Of a stretch of 64,000 bases of DNA, positions 1-7,532 are shown piece by piece. Position numbers and translations under genes: made by a program. The first letter of the stretch is position 1, and each line of letters opens with the position of its first letter. The DNA is from Allobosea sp039673065 (lineage in GTDB: Bacteria; Pseudomonadota; Alphaproteobacteria; Rhizobiales; Beijerinckiaceae), in assembly GCF_039673065.1 (NCBI RefSeq), contig NZ_JBDJKW010000013.1, positions 61,526 to 125,525 on the forward strand, in the 5' to 3' direction. Under the pieces are notes generated by a model. The model was not told the origin of the DNA. It ran no database searches and worked only from the letters and a program-made list of their open reading frames with translations.

Positions 1-563
1 TTGGTAGAGATGTCGGCGAGATGTCTGACTGCCGTCGCCCGATTGATCAGGTCGAGATGGTGGTCTGAGCAGCGATCTCGGATTGTCAGCGGAATCTTGG
101 CGATCTCAGTCGTCAGGAAGATAAAGACGTTCCGGCGCGGCCGTTCCAGAACTGTCAGAAGGCTCTCAAAACCTTTTCTGGGCAATCCGTGCGCTTCGTC
201 AAACAGGAAAACACGGTGATCCGCTCCCATTGGGTTTGATCGCGACAAATCGACAAGGCCGACAACCGCTGCGACGTCTAATGTCGGGGAGTTCAGCGTA
301 ACGCAGTTCAGCGGATTGCCGGCGGCGAAATCCTTGCAGGAGCTGCACCGCCAACACGGTGAGCCCGATGCCGGCCGATTCTCGCAGAGCAGCGCGGCCG
401 CGTAGAGCCGGGCGAGCGTCGTCTTCCCGGTTCCCTTCGGCCCATGCATCACGATGCTGCCGGCGACCGACTTGCTGAGCTGAGCGAGGCACCAATTCAC
501 GGTCTTGGCCTGGCCGATAACGGCTTCGAATGTCGTCGGCCTGAATTTCTCGGACAGTGTCAT
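1..563 (-). CDS. DnaX-like clamp-loader AAA+ ATPase (3' end outside window)
   Basis: Read on the minus strand from an ATG at 563, the frame stays open for 187 codons to the window edge. It begins LSEKFRPTTFEAVIGQ, then has a Walker A (GPKGTGKTTLAR, about residues 43-54), a DnaX-type zinc knuckle (C..........CWRCSSC, about residues 63-80), a Walker B with DEAH (VFLFDEAH) and a sensor/arginine-finger stretch (TTEIAKIPLTIRDRC). These are the hallmarks of gamma/tau subunits of DNA polymerase III, which load sliding clamps using ATP. The C-terminal part is not visible, so I cannot say whether it is tau-, gamma-length or shorter. It is divergent from a gene pair ending in a DnaN-like clamp, which suggests an accessory loader/clamp set rather than the housekeeping dnaX. 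Confidence 0.85.
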   Translation of the reverse strand, partial: MTLSEKFRPTTFEAVIGQAKTVNWCLAQLSKSVAGSIVMHGPKGTGKTTLARLYAAALLCENRPASGSPCWRCSSCKDFAAGNPLNCVTLNSPTLDVAAVVGLVDLSRSNPMGADHRVFLFDEAHGLPRKGFESLLTVLERPRRNVFIFLTTEIAKIPLTIRDRCSDHHLDLINRATAVRHLADIST

Positions 564-587
564 TCTCGACTTCCCTTGCAAGAGGGG

Positions 588-618
588 CATTGATTGATAT
601 GTATGGCTACAATCAATG
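588..618. promoter_or_regulatory. Perfect 9-bp inverted repeat between divergent genes
   Basis: CATTGATTG (588-596) and CAATCAATG (610-618) are exact reverse complements separated by 13 bases. The repeat lies in the short divergent spacer between the clamp-loader start (563) and the small gene starting at 631, so it could be an operator controlling both. Its right arm covers the ATG at 616, which argues for the later ATG as the real start of the small gene. The binding protein is unknown. Confidence 0.5.
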
Positions 619-630
619 AGGGCAAGTTCG

Positions 631-1065
631 ATGCAGAAATTGCAGCAGCGGGCCGAGCGCATGGCGCGCTCCGATGCCAATCGGGCTGAGGTTTATGAAT
701 TTCTGCGCGAGCGTGGCCGGTCGCAGCTGATCGCGGCGGCTGAGGAAGGCCGTGTCCCGGCTTCCTCCGTCAGCAGCGCTTTGGTCGATATGTTCGGCAA
801 GTCGGTCATGACCGCGCCGATGATGCGCCAATTCTGCGGGCTCGCTTGCGCAGCGATCCTCTCCGAAGAGGGCTTCGAGGTCGATCAGACCGGCGTCCGT
901 GTCGCGAAGGACCCGCTGTTCTCGTTCGGGGCGACCTATCGTAGTCGTTCAGCAACGGCGACCGAGACGTCCTCCCTCATCACTCGGATCATCGACACGC
1001 TGAGCGAAGTCGAGCTTCGCGAGGCCGAAGCGCTGATCCGCGCTCGTCTCCAAACGTTCCAGTGA
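631..1065 (+). CDS. Unknown 144-residue protein paired with a sliding-clamp gene
   Basis: I do not recognise this family. I chose the ATG at 631 because a GAGGG sits eight bases before it, while the ATG at 616 has no ribosome site and overlaps an inverted repeat. The protein is mostly helical by eye, with a charged N-terminus (QKLQQRAERMARSDANRAEVYEFL) and a C-terminal helix (LSEVELREAEALIRARL); there is no signal peptide or membrane segment. Its stop lies 38 bases before the TTG start of the DnaN-like gene, so the two are probably co-transcribed. A role as regulator, clamp partner or primase-like accessory is possible but none is shown by a motif. Confidence 0.65.
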   Translation: MQKLQQRAERMARSDANRAEVYEFLRERGRSQLIAAAEEGRVPASSVSSALVDMFGKSVMTAPMMRQFCGLACAAILSEEGFEVDQTGVRVAKDPLFSFGATYRSRSATATETSSLITRIIDTLSEVELREAEALIRARLQTFQ

Positions 1066-1103
1066 ATGCTGGCAAGTCCCCCACCGCATATAGGAGGTCA
1101 ATC

Positions 1104-2396
1104 TTGAGACTTAAATACAGAAGCGAGTTCGACGCGCAGGAGCATGTGAAGCCGGAGTTCTGGCTCGCCAATGGCGAGCCTTCCACCGAGATGACCGGCA
1201 GCGGCGATTTGGCCGTCTTCAAGATGCCTGGCAGCCTGCTTCGTAACGTGCTGAGCGAGGCTCGGCTCTGCGGAGACGTCGACCTGGAGTCGGATCAGCG
1301 CGCGATCTTCGCCATCTCCCAGGATAGCTTCTCGGTCTCGATGCGTCGGCGCTCGGTGTTCGCGCGTGCCCGCGTGCCATTGGTCGACGCAGCAGCTATC
1401 ATTCCCACGAGCGAGATCGCTTTTGAGTATCCGCTGGCTCTCGTCGATCGCTTGGCGGAGAACACGATCGCCGTCGCACAGCGCATCGAGACACATTCCA
1501 GGTGCTGGGGTGTCCGCGTGCTTCCCGGCCATGCCAGCATCAATCTTACGTTGAGCGAGCCTGATCCCGGCGACATCAAGCCGTGGCGCATTGCCGACCG
1601 CCGCCTTGTCTCCAAGATCGATCCCAAAGTCCTTCGCGAAGCATTGACCTTTGCCGCCTTGGGGGCAGACAAGGGCGGCGCCGGACAATTCTCCAGCGTT
1701 GAGATCAAGGACGGTGTGGCGCGGGGTTGCTCGCTCAATGCGATCGCTTGTGCGTCCGGCGAAGCTCTGGTCGGGGTCGACCTCTCGATGGCGGCGAATG
1801 ATATTCCGCATGCCTGCCGGATCCTCAAGCGCATGAATCCGCACGATACGCAGCTCTGGGAGGCCGGCGAGTTTCGGTTCATCACGAGCAGCAATCTCGA
1901 ACTCGCAATAATGATTCCGAAGGTTAGCCAGCCTACGATTCCGGCCTCCCTTACATCCCCGTTCGACGATGCGATCGAGCTGAAGCACGATGCGTTGCTG
2001 TTCGGCTTGGGGATCGCCGGGCCTCTCGGAGGCAAGGGGTTCAAGGTCGAGCTCGATTTCGAGCGCCGAGACGAGCGCATTCTGTGGAAGGCACAGAACG
2101 CACGCGGCCGATTCAGTCACGGTGCGCCCATCCTCTTGGCAGACGAGGCCGACGGGTTGACCGCGCAGGAGGGAGAGCGCGCCGGTGCTCGGCAGGAGTG
2201 CGTTCAGCCTCTAGCTGGGCGCGTCGACCATCAGACCATCGAGAGGGTCCTGGCCGCCATGAAGTTCCCGGAGAAGGTGAAGCTCAAGACCACCCGGAAC
2301 ATGCTGATGCTGGAAGTCACCTATGAGGGGCTGCAGTTGCGCGCTGCGCTCTCAACCCTCGGGCGTGATGACCACGATGTTTCGAACGATGAGTGA
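1104..2396 (+). CDS. DnaN-like sliding clamp (beta-clamp family, divergent)
   Basis: The start is a TTG at 1104 because a strong TAGGAGGT lies at 1091-1098, five bases upstream; an in-frame GTG at 1062 has no such site. The 430-residue product has the layout of a beta clamp. A first domain contains VFKMPGSLLRNVLSEA followed by paired strands. The middle domain (KIDPKVLREALTFAALGADKG) leads into a strand pattern ending FRFITSSNLELAIMIPKV. The last part is FPEKVKLKTTRNMLMLEV. This resembles DnaN in order and spacing of elements, but identity is low by eye, and length is longer than the usual ~370 residues. The divergent neighbour is a DnaX-like loader, which strengthens the assignment. It could serve a mobile-element replication or repair system. 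An archaeal-type clamp is less likely. Confidence 0.6.
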   Translation: MRLKYRSEFDAQEHVKPEFWLANGEPSTEMTGSGDLAVFKMPGSLLRNVLSEARLCGDVDLESDQRAIFAISQDSFSVSMRRRSVFARARVPLVDAAAIIPTSEIAFEYPLALVDRLAENTIAVAQRIETHSRCWGVRVLPGHASINLTLSEPDPGDIKPWRIADRRLVSKIDPKVLREALTFAALGADKGGAGQFSSVEIKDGVARGCSLNAIACASGEALVGVDLSMAANDIPHACRILKRMNPHDTQLWEAGEFRFITSSNLELAIMIPKVSQPTIPASLTSPFDDAIELKHDALLFGLGIAGPLGGKGFKVELDFERRDERILWKAQNARGRFSHGAPILLADEADGLTAQEGERAGARQECVQPLAGRVDHQTIERVLAAMKFPEKVKLKTTRNMLMLEVTYEGLQLRAALSTLGRDDHDVSNDE

Positions 2397-2657
2397 GACG
2401 AACCGATAGGGAAGCTGTTTCGAACTGAATATGAGACTTATGCCGCACCCCAGAATCAGTAAAAATTCATCTATCTATTTGAAAATAAACGGAATTGTTG
2501 GAGCTTGACTCCAAGAATCAGCCTTTCTCTACGCCTGCCGGAAGACCGTCCGGCAGGCGAGCCGCTTTACCCCAAGAGGAACGTCTTTCCGGCGTCAGCG
2601 TCAATTTCCAAACGGCGTCCTTGAACCTCCGCCACACCACAACAGGCAGGAGGCCTC
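2397..2657. other. AT-rich intergenic spacer
   Basis: About 260 bases between the clamp gene and the PGN_0703-type gene. The stretch 2450-2500 is clearly AT-rich compared with its surroundings and probably holds the promoter of the downstream gene, but I see no clean -35/-10 pair and no gene. Confidence 0.4.
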
Positions 2658-3731
2658 ATGGCGCCCGACGTTCTCGAACCGCTCCCGTTCGTCCCGCTGC
2701 TGCCGGAGGAACTCCTCCGCAAGCACCACATTTTCGAACCGCAGGACCACCGCTTCCGCTCCGCCGCGCGTCTCATGCAAAGCATGTGGCGCCAGGACCG
2801 CGAATTGCCGATCGGCAGCTATATGGTCGACGGCAAGCGCAAGAAGCTCGGCTCGCGCATCAGCCCCGCCGCCGCCAAGTCCGGCGGGAACTTCATGGCC
2901 CCCGCCATCGCCGCGCTGGTGCGTCGCGAGTTGGCCTATCGCGAGCCCGCCGCGATGATCGACGAGGGCCGGCTCTACGCCAACCTGCTGAGCTCGATGC
3001 CTCTGGCCTTCAATGTCTTCGGCCTGCTCAAGCTCGACCTCGCCTTTGCCTCCCGCGTCCTCGGCGAACTTTTCCAGGACCTGGCCGGGGCACAGGTCCG
3101 AGCCGTGCTGTTCGAGCATTCGCCCGGCCGCGGAAATCCGGTCCTGACCGGCGATCATTCCGCCTTCGACGTGCTCCTCCGCTACGAGACGCCAACCGGA
3201 CGCAGGGGCTTCGTTGCGATCGAGGTGAAGTACAGCGAGTCCTGCCAGGAGCCTGTCCCGGTGATCCGGCCGCGCTATGACGACCTGGCCGAGGTCTCCG
3301 GCCTGTTCGTCGAGCCCCGGAAGCAGGCGCTGCGGACGAACCCGTACCAGCAGCTCTTCCGCGAGCATTTGCTCGCGCAGACGATGCTGATGCGTGGTGA
3401 CGCCGACGAAGCCCGGTTCGTCGTCATCTCGCCGCAGCTCAACACCCTGGTCGCGGCTGCCATCGCCGGCTACCAGGCCGAGCTCAAGCCGGCCGGCGAG
3501 GATCAGGTCGGCTTCGCCGGCATCACCCTGGAAGACACCATCGTCGCCCTTGCCATGGCCGGCGAGGAGCAGTACGCGGCCAGGCTGTATCGCCGGTATT
3601 GCGACTTCCAGCTCGTCGACGGCGAACTCAACCTGTTCTGGGCCGGCGATGGCCCGATCGGGACGGCCAGCGACCCCGCCGCCGTCACGGCGGCCGGCCC
3701 GCTGAAGCTCCTGCCGGGAGGACGCGCATGA
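2658..3731 (+). CDS. PGN_0703-family putative restriction endonuclease
   Basis: A 357-residue soluble protein with a PD-(D/E)XK nuclease signature: an acidic residue in SAFDVLLRYETP (about residues 170-180) followed by GFVAIEVKYSES (about 188-199), that is D...ExK. An upstream GNFMAPAIAALVRRELAY helix and LSSMPLAFNVFG segment match my memory of the PGN_0703 family of putative endonucleases, whose substrate is not known. An AGGAGG lies upstream of the ATG. The gene overlaps the next one by ATGA and so leads a four-gene set. Substrate and cofactor are inferred from the fold only. Family-level call is fairly safe; biological role (defence, or element maintenance) is open. Confidence 0.75.
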   Translation: MAPDVLEPLPFVPLLPEELLRKHHIFEPQDHRFRSAARLMQSMWRQDRELPIGSYMVDGKRKKLGSRISPAAAKSGGNFMAPAIAALVRRELAYREPAAMIDEGRLYANLLSSMPLAFNVFGLLKLDLAFASRVLGELFQDLAGAQVRAVLFEHSPGRGNPVLTGDHSAFDVLLRYETPTGRRGFVAIEVKYSESCQEPVPVIRPRYDDLAEVSGLFVEPRKQALRTNPYQQLFREHLLAQTMLMRGDADEARFVVISPQLNTLVAAAIAGYQAELKPAGEDQVGFAGITLEDTIVALAMAGEEQYAARLYRRYCDFQLVDGELNLFWAGDGPIGTASDPAAVTAAGPLKLLPGGRA

Positions 3732-4081
3732 GCGCGACCTTCATCATCCCCCAGGCCGAGCGTGAGCGCCTGCTCGCCAACGGCCGGCTTAGCGCCGCAG
3801 GCGAAGACCTTGATCCGCTCCCGGTCGTGAAACTGTTCACGCCGGACGCCAACGCGGTCTGGCTGATCTCCGAGCTCGATGCCGACGATCCGGGCATTGC
3901 CTTCGGGCTTTGCGATCTCGGCCTTGGCTCGCCGGAATTGGGCTTCGTCGCGCTGGCCGAGCTCGCGAGCGTTCGCGGAAGTCTCGGCCTGCCGATCGAA
4001 CGGGACGAGCACTTCCGCCCGGACAAACCGCTCTCCGCCTATGCCGCGGAAGCCCGCGCCCAGGGAAGGATCATTGCGTGA
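3728..4081 (+). CDS. DUF2958 family protein
   Basis: Starts at the ATG overlapping the stop of the previous gene (ATGA), giving 117 residues. The central block VKLFTPDANAVWLISELD, the following AFGLCDLGLGSPELGFVAL and the late block LPIERDEHFRPDKPLSAY are the recurring features of DUF2958, a small domain common on plasmids and integrative elements of Proteobacteria. No catalytic motif is known to me. The gene overlaps the next by four bases, so translation is probably coupled. Presence of this family supports a mobile origin for the region. Confidence 0.8.
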   Translation: MSATFIIPQAERERLLANGRLSAAGEDLDPLPVVKLFTPDANAVWLISELDADDPGIAFGLCDLGLGSPELGFVALAELASVRGSLGLPIERDEHFRPDKPLSAYAAEARAQGRIIA

Positions 4082-4488
4082 GCGATAACGCAGGCAACGA
4101 GCCCCCTTGGCTTGACCGGGTTCGTCACGGGGATTTCTCGGCCATGCCGGAAGCTTTCACCTGGGAAGATTCCGCCGCCTTTGCCCATCTCCTGCACTAC
4201 GATGTGTCGGTGGCGCTTGGTCTCGGCGAACTCGCCTTATGGGCGAACGAGCGCGCCGACGAAGCTGCCATGACGGGCTCGTGGCGGGCCACCGCCATCG
4301 AGCTCTGGCTGTGCACGTTTTACGAGCATCGCCGCTATCGGCACTTCGGCTTCGAGCCGGCCGGTGCCGACCATGAGCTGATCGCTCACCTTTGGCAGCA
4401 ACTCCGCAGCCAACTCCAGACCATCGGCGACGACGAGCGCACCACCATCCTCGCGCAGATCGCCGCCAGCGCTACCAAGATGCGATAG
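4078..4488 (+). CDS. Unknown 136-residue protein, overlaps DUF2958 gene
   Basis: The GTG at 4078 (GTGA overlap with the previous stop) gives SDNAGNEPPWLDRVRHGDF as the N-terminus, which is far more natural than an earlier in-frame start lying inside the DUF2958 gene. The protein has an acidic, helical middle part (DSAAFAHLLHYDVSVALGLGELALWANERADEA) and a C-terminal helix ending in a lysine/arginine. No known motif is seen. Its place in an overlapping gene series makes it real and co-expressed with the PGN_0703-type nuclease. Confidence 0.65.
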   Translation: MSDNAGNEPPWLDRVRHGDFSAMPEAFTWEDSAAFAHLLHYDVSVALGLGELALWANERADEAAMTGSWRATAIELWLCTFYEHRRYRHFGFEPAGADHELIAHLWQQLRSQLQTIGDDERTTILAQIAASATKMR

Positions 4489-4496
4489 GGACCATC

Positions 4497-4760
4497 ATGC
4501 TCGGCAACATCGTCGACCACCGCACGGACCGCCTCAATCCGCATGTCGATGCGGTGTTCGAGCCCTCCGTTCATGATGACCAGCGCCGCCGCGGCGAGCC
4601 CTTCTTCGATTGGGACGAGACGGCCAACAGCGGGGCCTACTTCGCCGTGGCCTGGCAGTACGGCACCACCGTTCGTGAGGCTGTCCTGCGGGCGGAACGG
4701 GAATGGCCGTTCCCGGGTACGGCCTATCTCTACGACCAAGGCTCGGCGCCGGCCGGGTGA
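4497..4760 (+). CDS. Unknown 87-residue protein at the end of the nuclease operon
   Basis: Starts at the ATG eight bases after the previous stop, with TAGGGA just before it. The product is acidic and aromatic (EPFFDWDETANSGAYFAVAWQYG) with no membrane segment. I do not recognise the family. Spacing and strand place it as the fourth gene of the PGN_0703 / DUF2958 set. It is followed by about 300 bases with no gene. Confidence 0.55.
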   Translation: MLGNIVDHRTDRLNPHVDAVFEPSVHDDQRRRGEPFFDWDETANSGAYFAVAWQYGTTVREAVLRAEREWPFPGTAYLYDQGSAPAG

Positions 4761-5071
4761 AAGCTGCCTTGGAAGGGGCGACCGAATAACCAGTGCACAA
4801 TGGTCCCCTTTAATGATCGATCAAATTGCGCTTTTCCAGCGTGTCTTCCAGCTTCGCACCCTTCCGGCCGGGTGATCGGCGTCTCGAAGACGCCCACGTT
4901 TTCTCTGCCTAGGCAAGCGCACGAGTACGGGATAAACACTAGCGGACCAAATAGGACAACCTCACGCTAACCTATCCAATTCTGCATAAGCGAAGATGCC
5001 CCAGCTCCTAGTGATCTTTCACCAGCGAAATGCCACGTTGAGGTGATACAGATCTTCAGAGGAGAGATAGC
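4761..5071. other. Intergenic region without recognised features
   Basis: About 310 bases of mixed composition between the nuclease operon and the DUF2971 gene. I found no convincing gene, terminator or repeat. The last 25 bases hold the ribosome site (AGAGGAGAG, 5058-5066) of the next gene. Confidence 0.4.
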
Positions 5072-5749
5072 TTGGTCCTATTCGGGGCATTGCGGCGATA
5101 CACCAGCACGCTAGCAGCGCTTGATACGCTCATGCATCGGCGCATCACGCTACTCAATCCAGCGACGTGGGCTGATCGGAACGATCGTGAGGTGATGGCG
5201 CATTTCGCTGGGGGCACTCCAGGCGGTCGGGTGTTTGCCTATTGCTTGGCGGAGGGCGGTGAAACCGCACATCATTGGCAAGTTTTTGCCGACCGCGGTA
5301 TGGGCGCATGCCTAGTCTTTGATAAAAGGAGACTGGTCGAGGCCGTTTCAGCCGATCCGCACATCCGACATCGAGAGGTCGCGTATGTAAACTGGCGCAA
5401 ACTTCCCGATGTTATTTCAGTCCAAACGTCTCTGCCATTTATCAAGCGTCAGGTCTATCGGGCCGAACGAGAATATAGGTTGATCGCTGCGCCACCCTTG
5501 GAACATGCCGCCGCTACCTACGAACTACCAATTCCTCTCTCCTGCATCACGAGCGTCTATGTGAGTGGCGAAGTTCCGAAGGCTCATTTCGAAACATTCA
5601 AGAATCTGGTCAGAACTCTTCGAGACTGCGGCAAACTGCCGGTGCGGCACTCAGGCCTGCTTCAGAACCGCCGCTGGTCCGATTCTCTTAGGACAAGTAG
5701 TGTTCGGCACGACACCCAAGTCGACCAGATTCCTATTTGGAAAGGATAG
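5072..5749 (+). CDS. DUF2971-like protein, divergent
   Basis: The TTG at 5072 is preceded by AGAGGAGAG, and no ATG fits as well. The 225-residue protein has the usual DUF2971 outline: an N-terminal part with LMHRRITLLNPATWADRNDRE (where the family has a W.DP.E block), a middle HHWQVFADRGMGACLVFDKRRL (corresponding to the family's W..YA..H.G..+GF block, here altered), and a late VYRAEREYRLI. Function of the family is not established. It is followed after four bases by an HNH nuclease gene, so the two probably form an operon. Base composition is lower in GC than the chromosome further right, suggesting acquisition. Confidence 0.6.
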   Translation: MVLFGALRRYTSTLAALDTLMHRRITLLNPATWADRNDREVMAHFAGGTPGGRVFAYCLAEGGETAHHWQVFADRGMGACLVFDKRRLVEAVSADPHIRHREVAYVNWRKLPDVISVQTSLPFIKRQVYRAEREYRLIAAPPLEHAAATYELPIPLSCITSVYVSGEVPKAHFETFKNLVRTLRDCGKLPVRHSGLLQNRRWSDSLRTSSVRHDTQVDQIPIWKG

Positions 5750-5753
5750 CTAT

Positions 5754-6500
5754 ATGATTTCAGGCAACGGTTTTGAGAACGTTGATAATCTGCTGAGTGA
5801 GACATACGAGAAATATCGATCTATTGACGGAGAAGTTTCCTATCGAGATTTCAATGGAGCTGCCGACAGGGGCGTGCTAGACAGAGCGCTCTTAAAACTG
5901 GACGTCTCCATTGAGAGAAGGCGCCCCGGAAAAAGCTGCTTACAACTTTGGAGCCATTTTGTTCGACTGCGAGATGGATTTTCATGCGTGCGTTGCGGCA
6001 GCGAACATCGCGTCTCGGCACACCATATATGCCGCAAAAGCTTCATGCCAGAGGCAGCATTTCAAGTAGGAAATGGGATAACTCTTTGCTACGGCTGCCA
6101 TCGAATAGTTCATCGCGGCTATAATGGTCGACCCGACCTGAACATGCCGATGGACGGTCAGGGTGGCGAAAAAATCGATATCATGGAGGACCTATATGGC
6201 CGCTTGTTCGTAGATGGCGAACGGCGAAACTTGCTTGATAGCAATTATTATTACCTTAGCGATAGCGTTCTAGCCAAATTTAAGATGTTCCAGGGCTTTG
6301 ACTGGTCAACGCCGTTTCCAGGTAGTCGGATTGAGCAAGCGTACCTAATCTGGAGACAATCTCCTAAAGGTATAACCGATGCCATTTTAGCCGCGAACGG
6401 TTTCCCCAACCTGTCATTGCGGCCGCCCCTTCGAGGGGGGGCGCTGATTATATCAGGCGACGGGTCGCGAGCGTATACTTTAGACTTTGAGAGTGAATAA
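5754..6500 (+). CDS. HNH endonuclease
   Basis: Start chosen at the ATG at 5754, preceded by GGAAAGGA. The 248-residue protein holds a clear HNH domain around residues 78-125: two CxxC knuckles (CVRC and CYGC), the catalytic-type HHICRKSF, and the closing CHRIVHRG. HNH enzymes cut DNA with one metal ion. The C-terminal half has no recognisable domain and is aromatic-rich (LLDSNYYYLSDSVLAKFKMFQGFDW). The partner upstream is a DUF2971-like gene. A homing-type role is possible, but location in a defence-rich stretch makes a restriction role at least as likely. Confidence 0.75.
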   Translation: MISGNGFENVDNLLSETYEKYRSIDGEVSYRDFNGAADRGVLDRALLKLDVSIERRRPGKSCLQLWSHFVRLRDGFSCVRCGSEHRVSAHHICRKSFMPEAAFQVGNGITLCYGCHRIVHRGYNGRPDLNMPMDGQGGEKIDIMEDLYGRLFVDGERRNLLDSNYYYLSDSVLAKFKMFQGFDWSTPFPGSRIEQAYLIWRQSPKGITDAILAANGFPNLSLRPPLRGGALIISGDGSRAYTLDFESE

Positions 6501-6676
6501 TCGAATTCAAGACCATGCCAAATCAAGTATTTCTTTGAGTCGACACGCTTCAGATTCATTGAATAATAACTTAACCTAAATCTGCTCGACGGCAGAAAAT
6601 TGAGGTAAATAGCGGTACACGTTCCAGAAATTTCTACGATCTTCTTTAGGAATCCAATCCAAATCTGATGTCGTGG

Positions 6677-7531
6677 CTAAATTCGGGATCCTAAGCTCCA
6701 TTTCTCGAATCTCGAAAGGTGTAACCAGTGGAATTGTAATACGAAATGCCGTGCTTTCGTCTCGAAAAATGGCAAGGCAGGGAAGTGAGATGCCTCGAAT
6801 GCATCCATATCCGCGTTATTAATAATAATCCAGCCGACCGTAACCATAGGCAGCGTGCCGTCTTTATATCTAAAGAAGCAGACTTGGCGAACATTCCTCT
6901 TCAGCGCTAAATTTGGTTCCCCTGCATCGGCATCGAGTACGGCTTTCTCAAGTATCGCGCCGAGCGTTGATCGCCCGAACTCGGCGCATTTCGGCCCATC
7001 GAACGAGCTTGCTTTTGTGTCCTCGGCGAGGAAATCAGGAAACTCATCTTTCAGCCTCCCTAGCTCCTTGTCACGTTCCTTTGCCGAGGTCGGAAAAGCT
7101 GCGGTGAACGTAACGCCCACGAAAGATCCGCTATGCGCGTGACGGCCAACCGTCGCCAGGTCATTGGCCACAGAGCGCGATAGTGTCCCATCATAATCAA
7201 GCCAAACTAACGAACGCTTCCGAAAATTAAGTGTCGGAAGAACCGCACTTGAATGCCCGAAATGCAGCGTCAGCCCGGCATAAGGATTGTTGCGCTCAAA
7301 GCGAGTCCGCTCCTCAGGGTCATCCGTGGCCTCGATGCTAATGAGATCTTTGATGCCCAGCGACTTGTGGACCATTCGAAAATCAATGAAAGCAACCGAG
7401 CCAAATCCCACATATTGGTAAGTTTCTATCGGCGCAAACCGCATCCGTTTAAACAGATCAATCAGCATAATGCGCTCCGCATGCTTGGCGGGGCGCAGGC
7501 GATAATCTATCTTCTTAAACGTCCCCGCCAT
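6677..7531 (-). CDS. Putative Rossmann-fold methyltransferase, last gene of the defence operon
   Basis: A 284-residue protein with a SAM-binding look: YVGFGSVAFIDF (glycine-rich loop, about residues 40-51), an acidic residue at the end of the next strand (LISIEATDD), and a later LVWLDYDGTL that takes the place of the methyltransferase motif IV. It is not a typical DNA N6- or C5-methyltransferase: there is no NPPY or PCQ. I recall similar proteins being labelled putative O-methyltransferases. The stop of the GHKL ATPase gene is one base away from its ATG, so the two are translated together and probably act together. Target (DNA, RNA, protein or small molecule) is unknown. Confidence 0.6.
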   Translation of the reverse strand: MAGTFKKIDYRLRPAKHAERIMLIDLFKRMRFAPIETYQYVGFGSVAFIDFRMVHKSLGIKDLISIEATDDPEERTRFERNNPYAGLTLHFGHSSAVLPTLNFRKRSLVWLDYDGTLSRSVANDLATVGRHAHSGSFVGVTFTAAFPTSAKERDKELGRLKDEFPDFLAEDTKASSFDGPKCAEFGRSTLGAILEKAVLDADAGEPNLALKRNVRQVCFFRYKDGTLPMVTVGWIIINNADMDAFEASHFPALPFFETKARHFVLQFHWLHLSRFEKWSLGSRI

Positions 7532-7532
7532 C

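Noticed and set aside
1098..2120. Minus-strand open frame opposite the DnaN-like gene
   Set aside because: The plus-strand frame has a strong TAGGAGGT and clamp-like domain order; the minus frame has no recognisable features.
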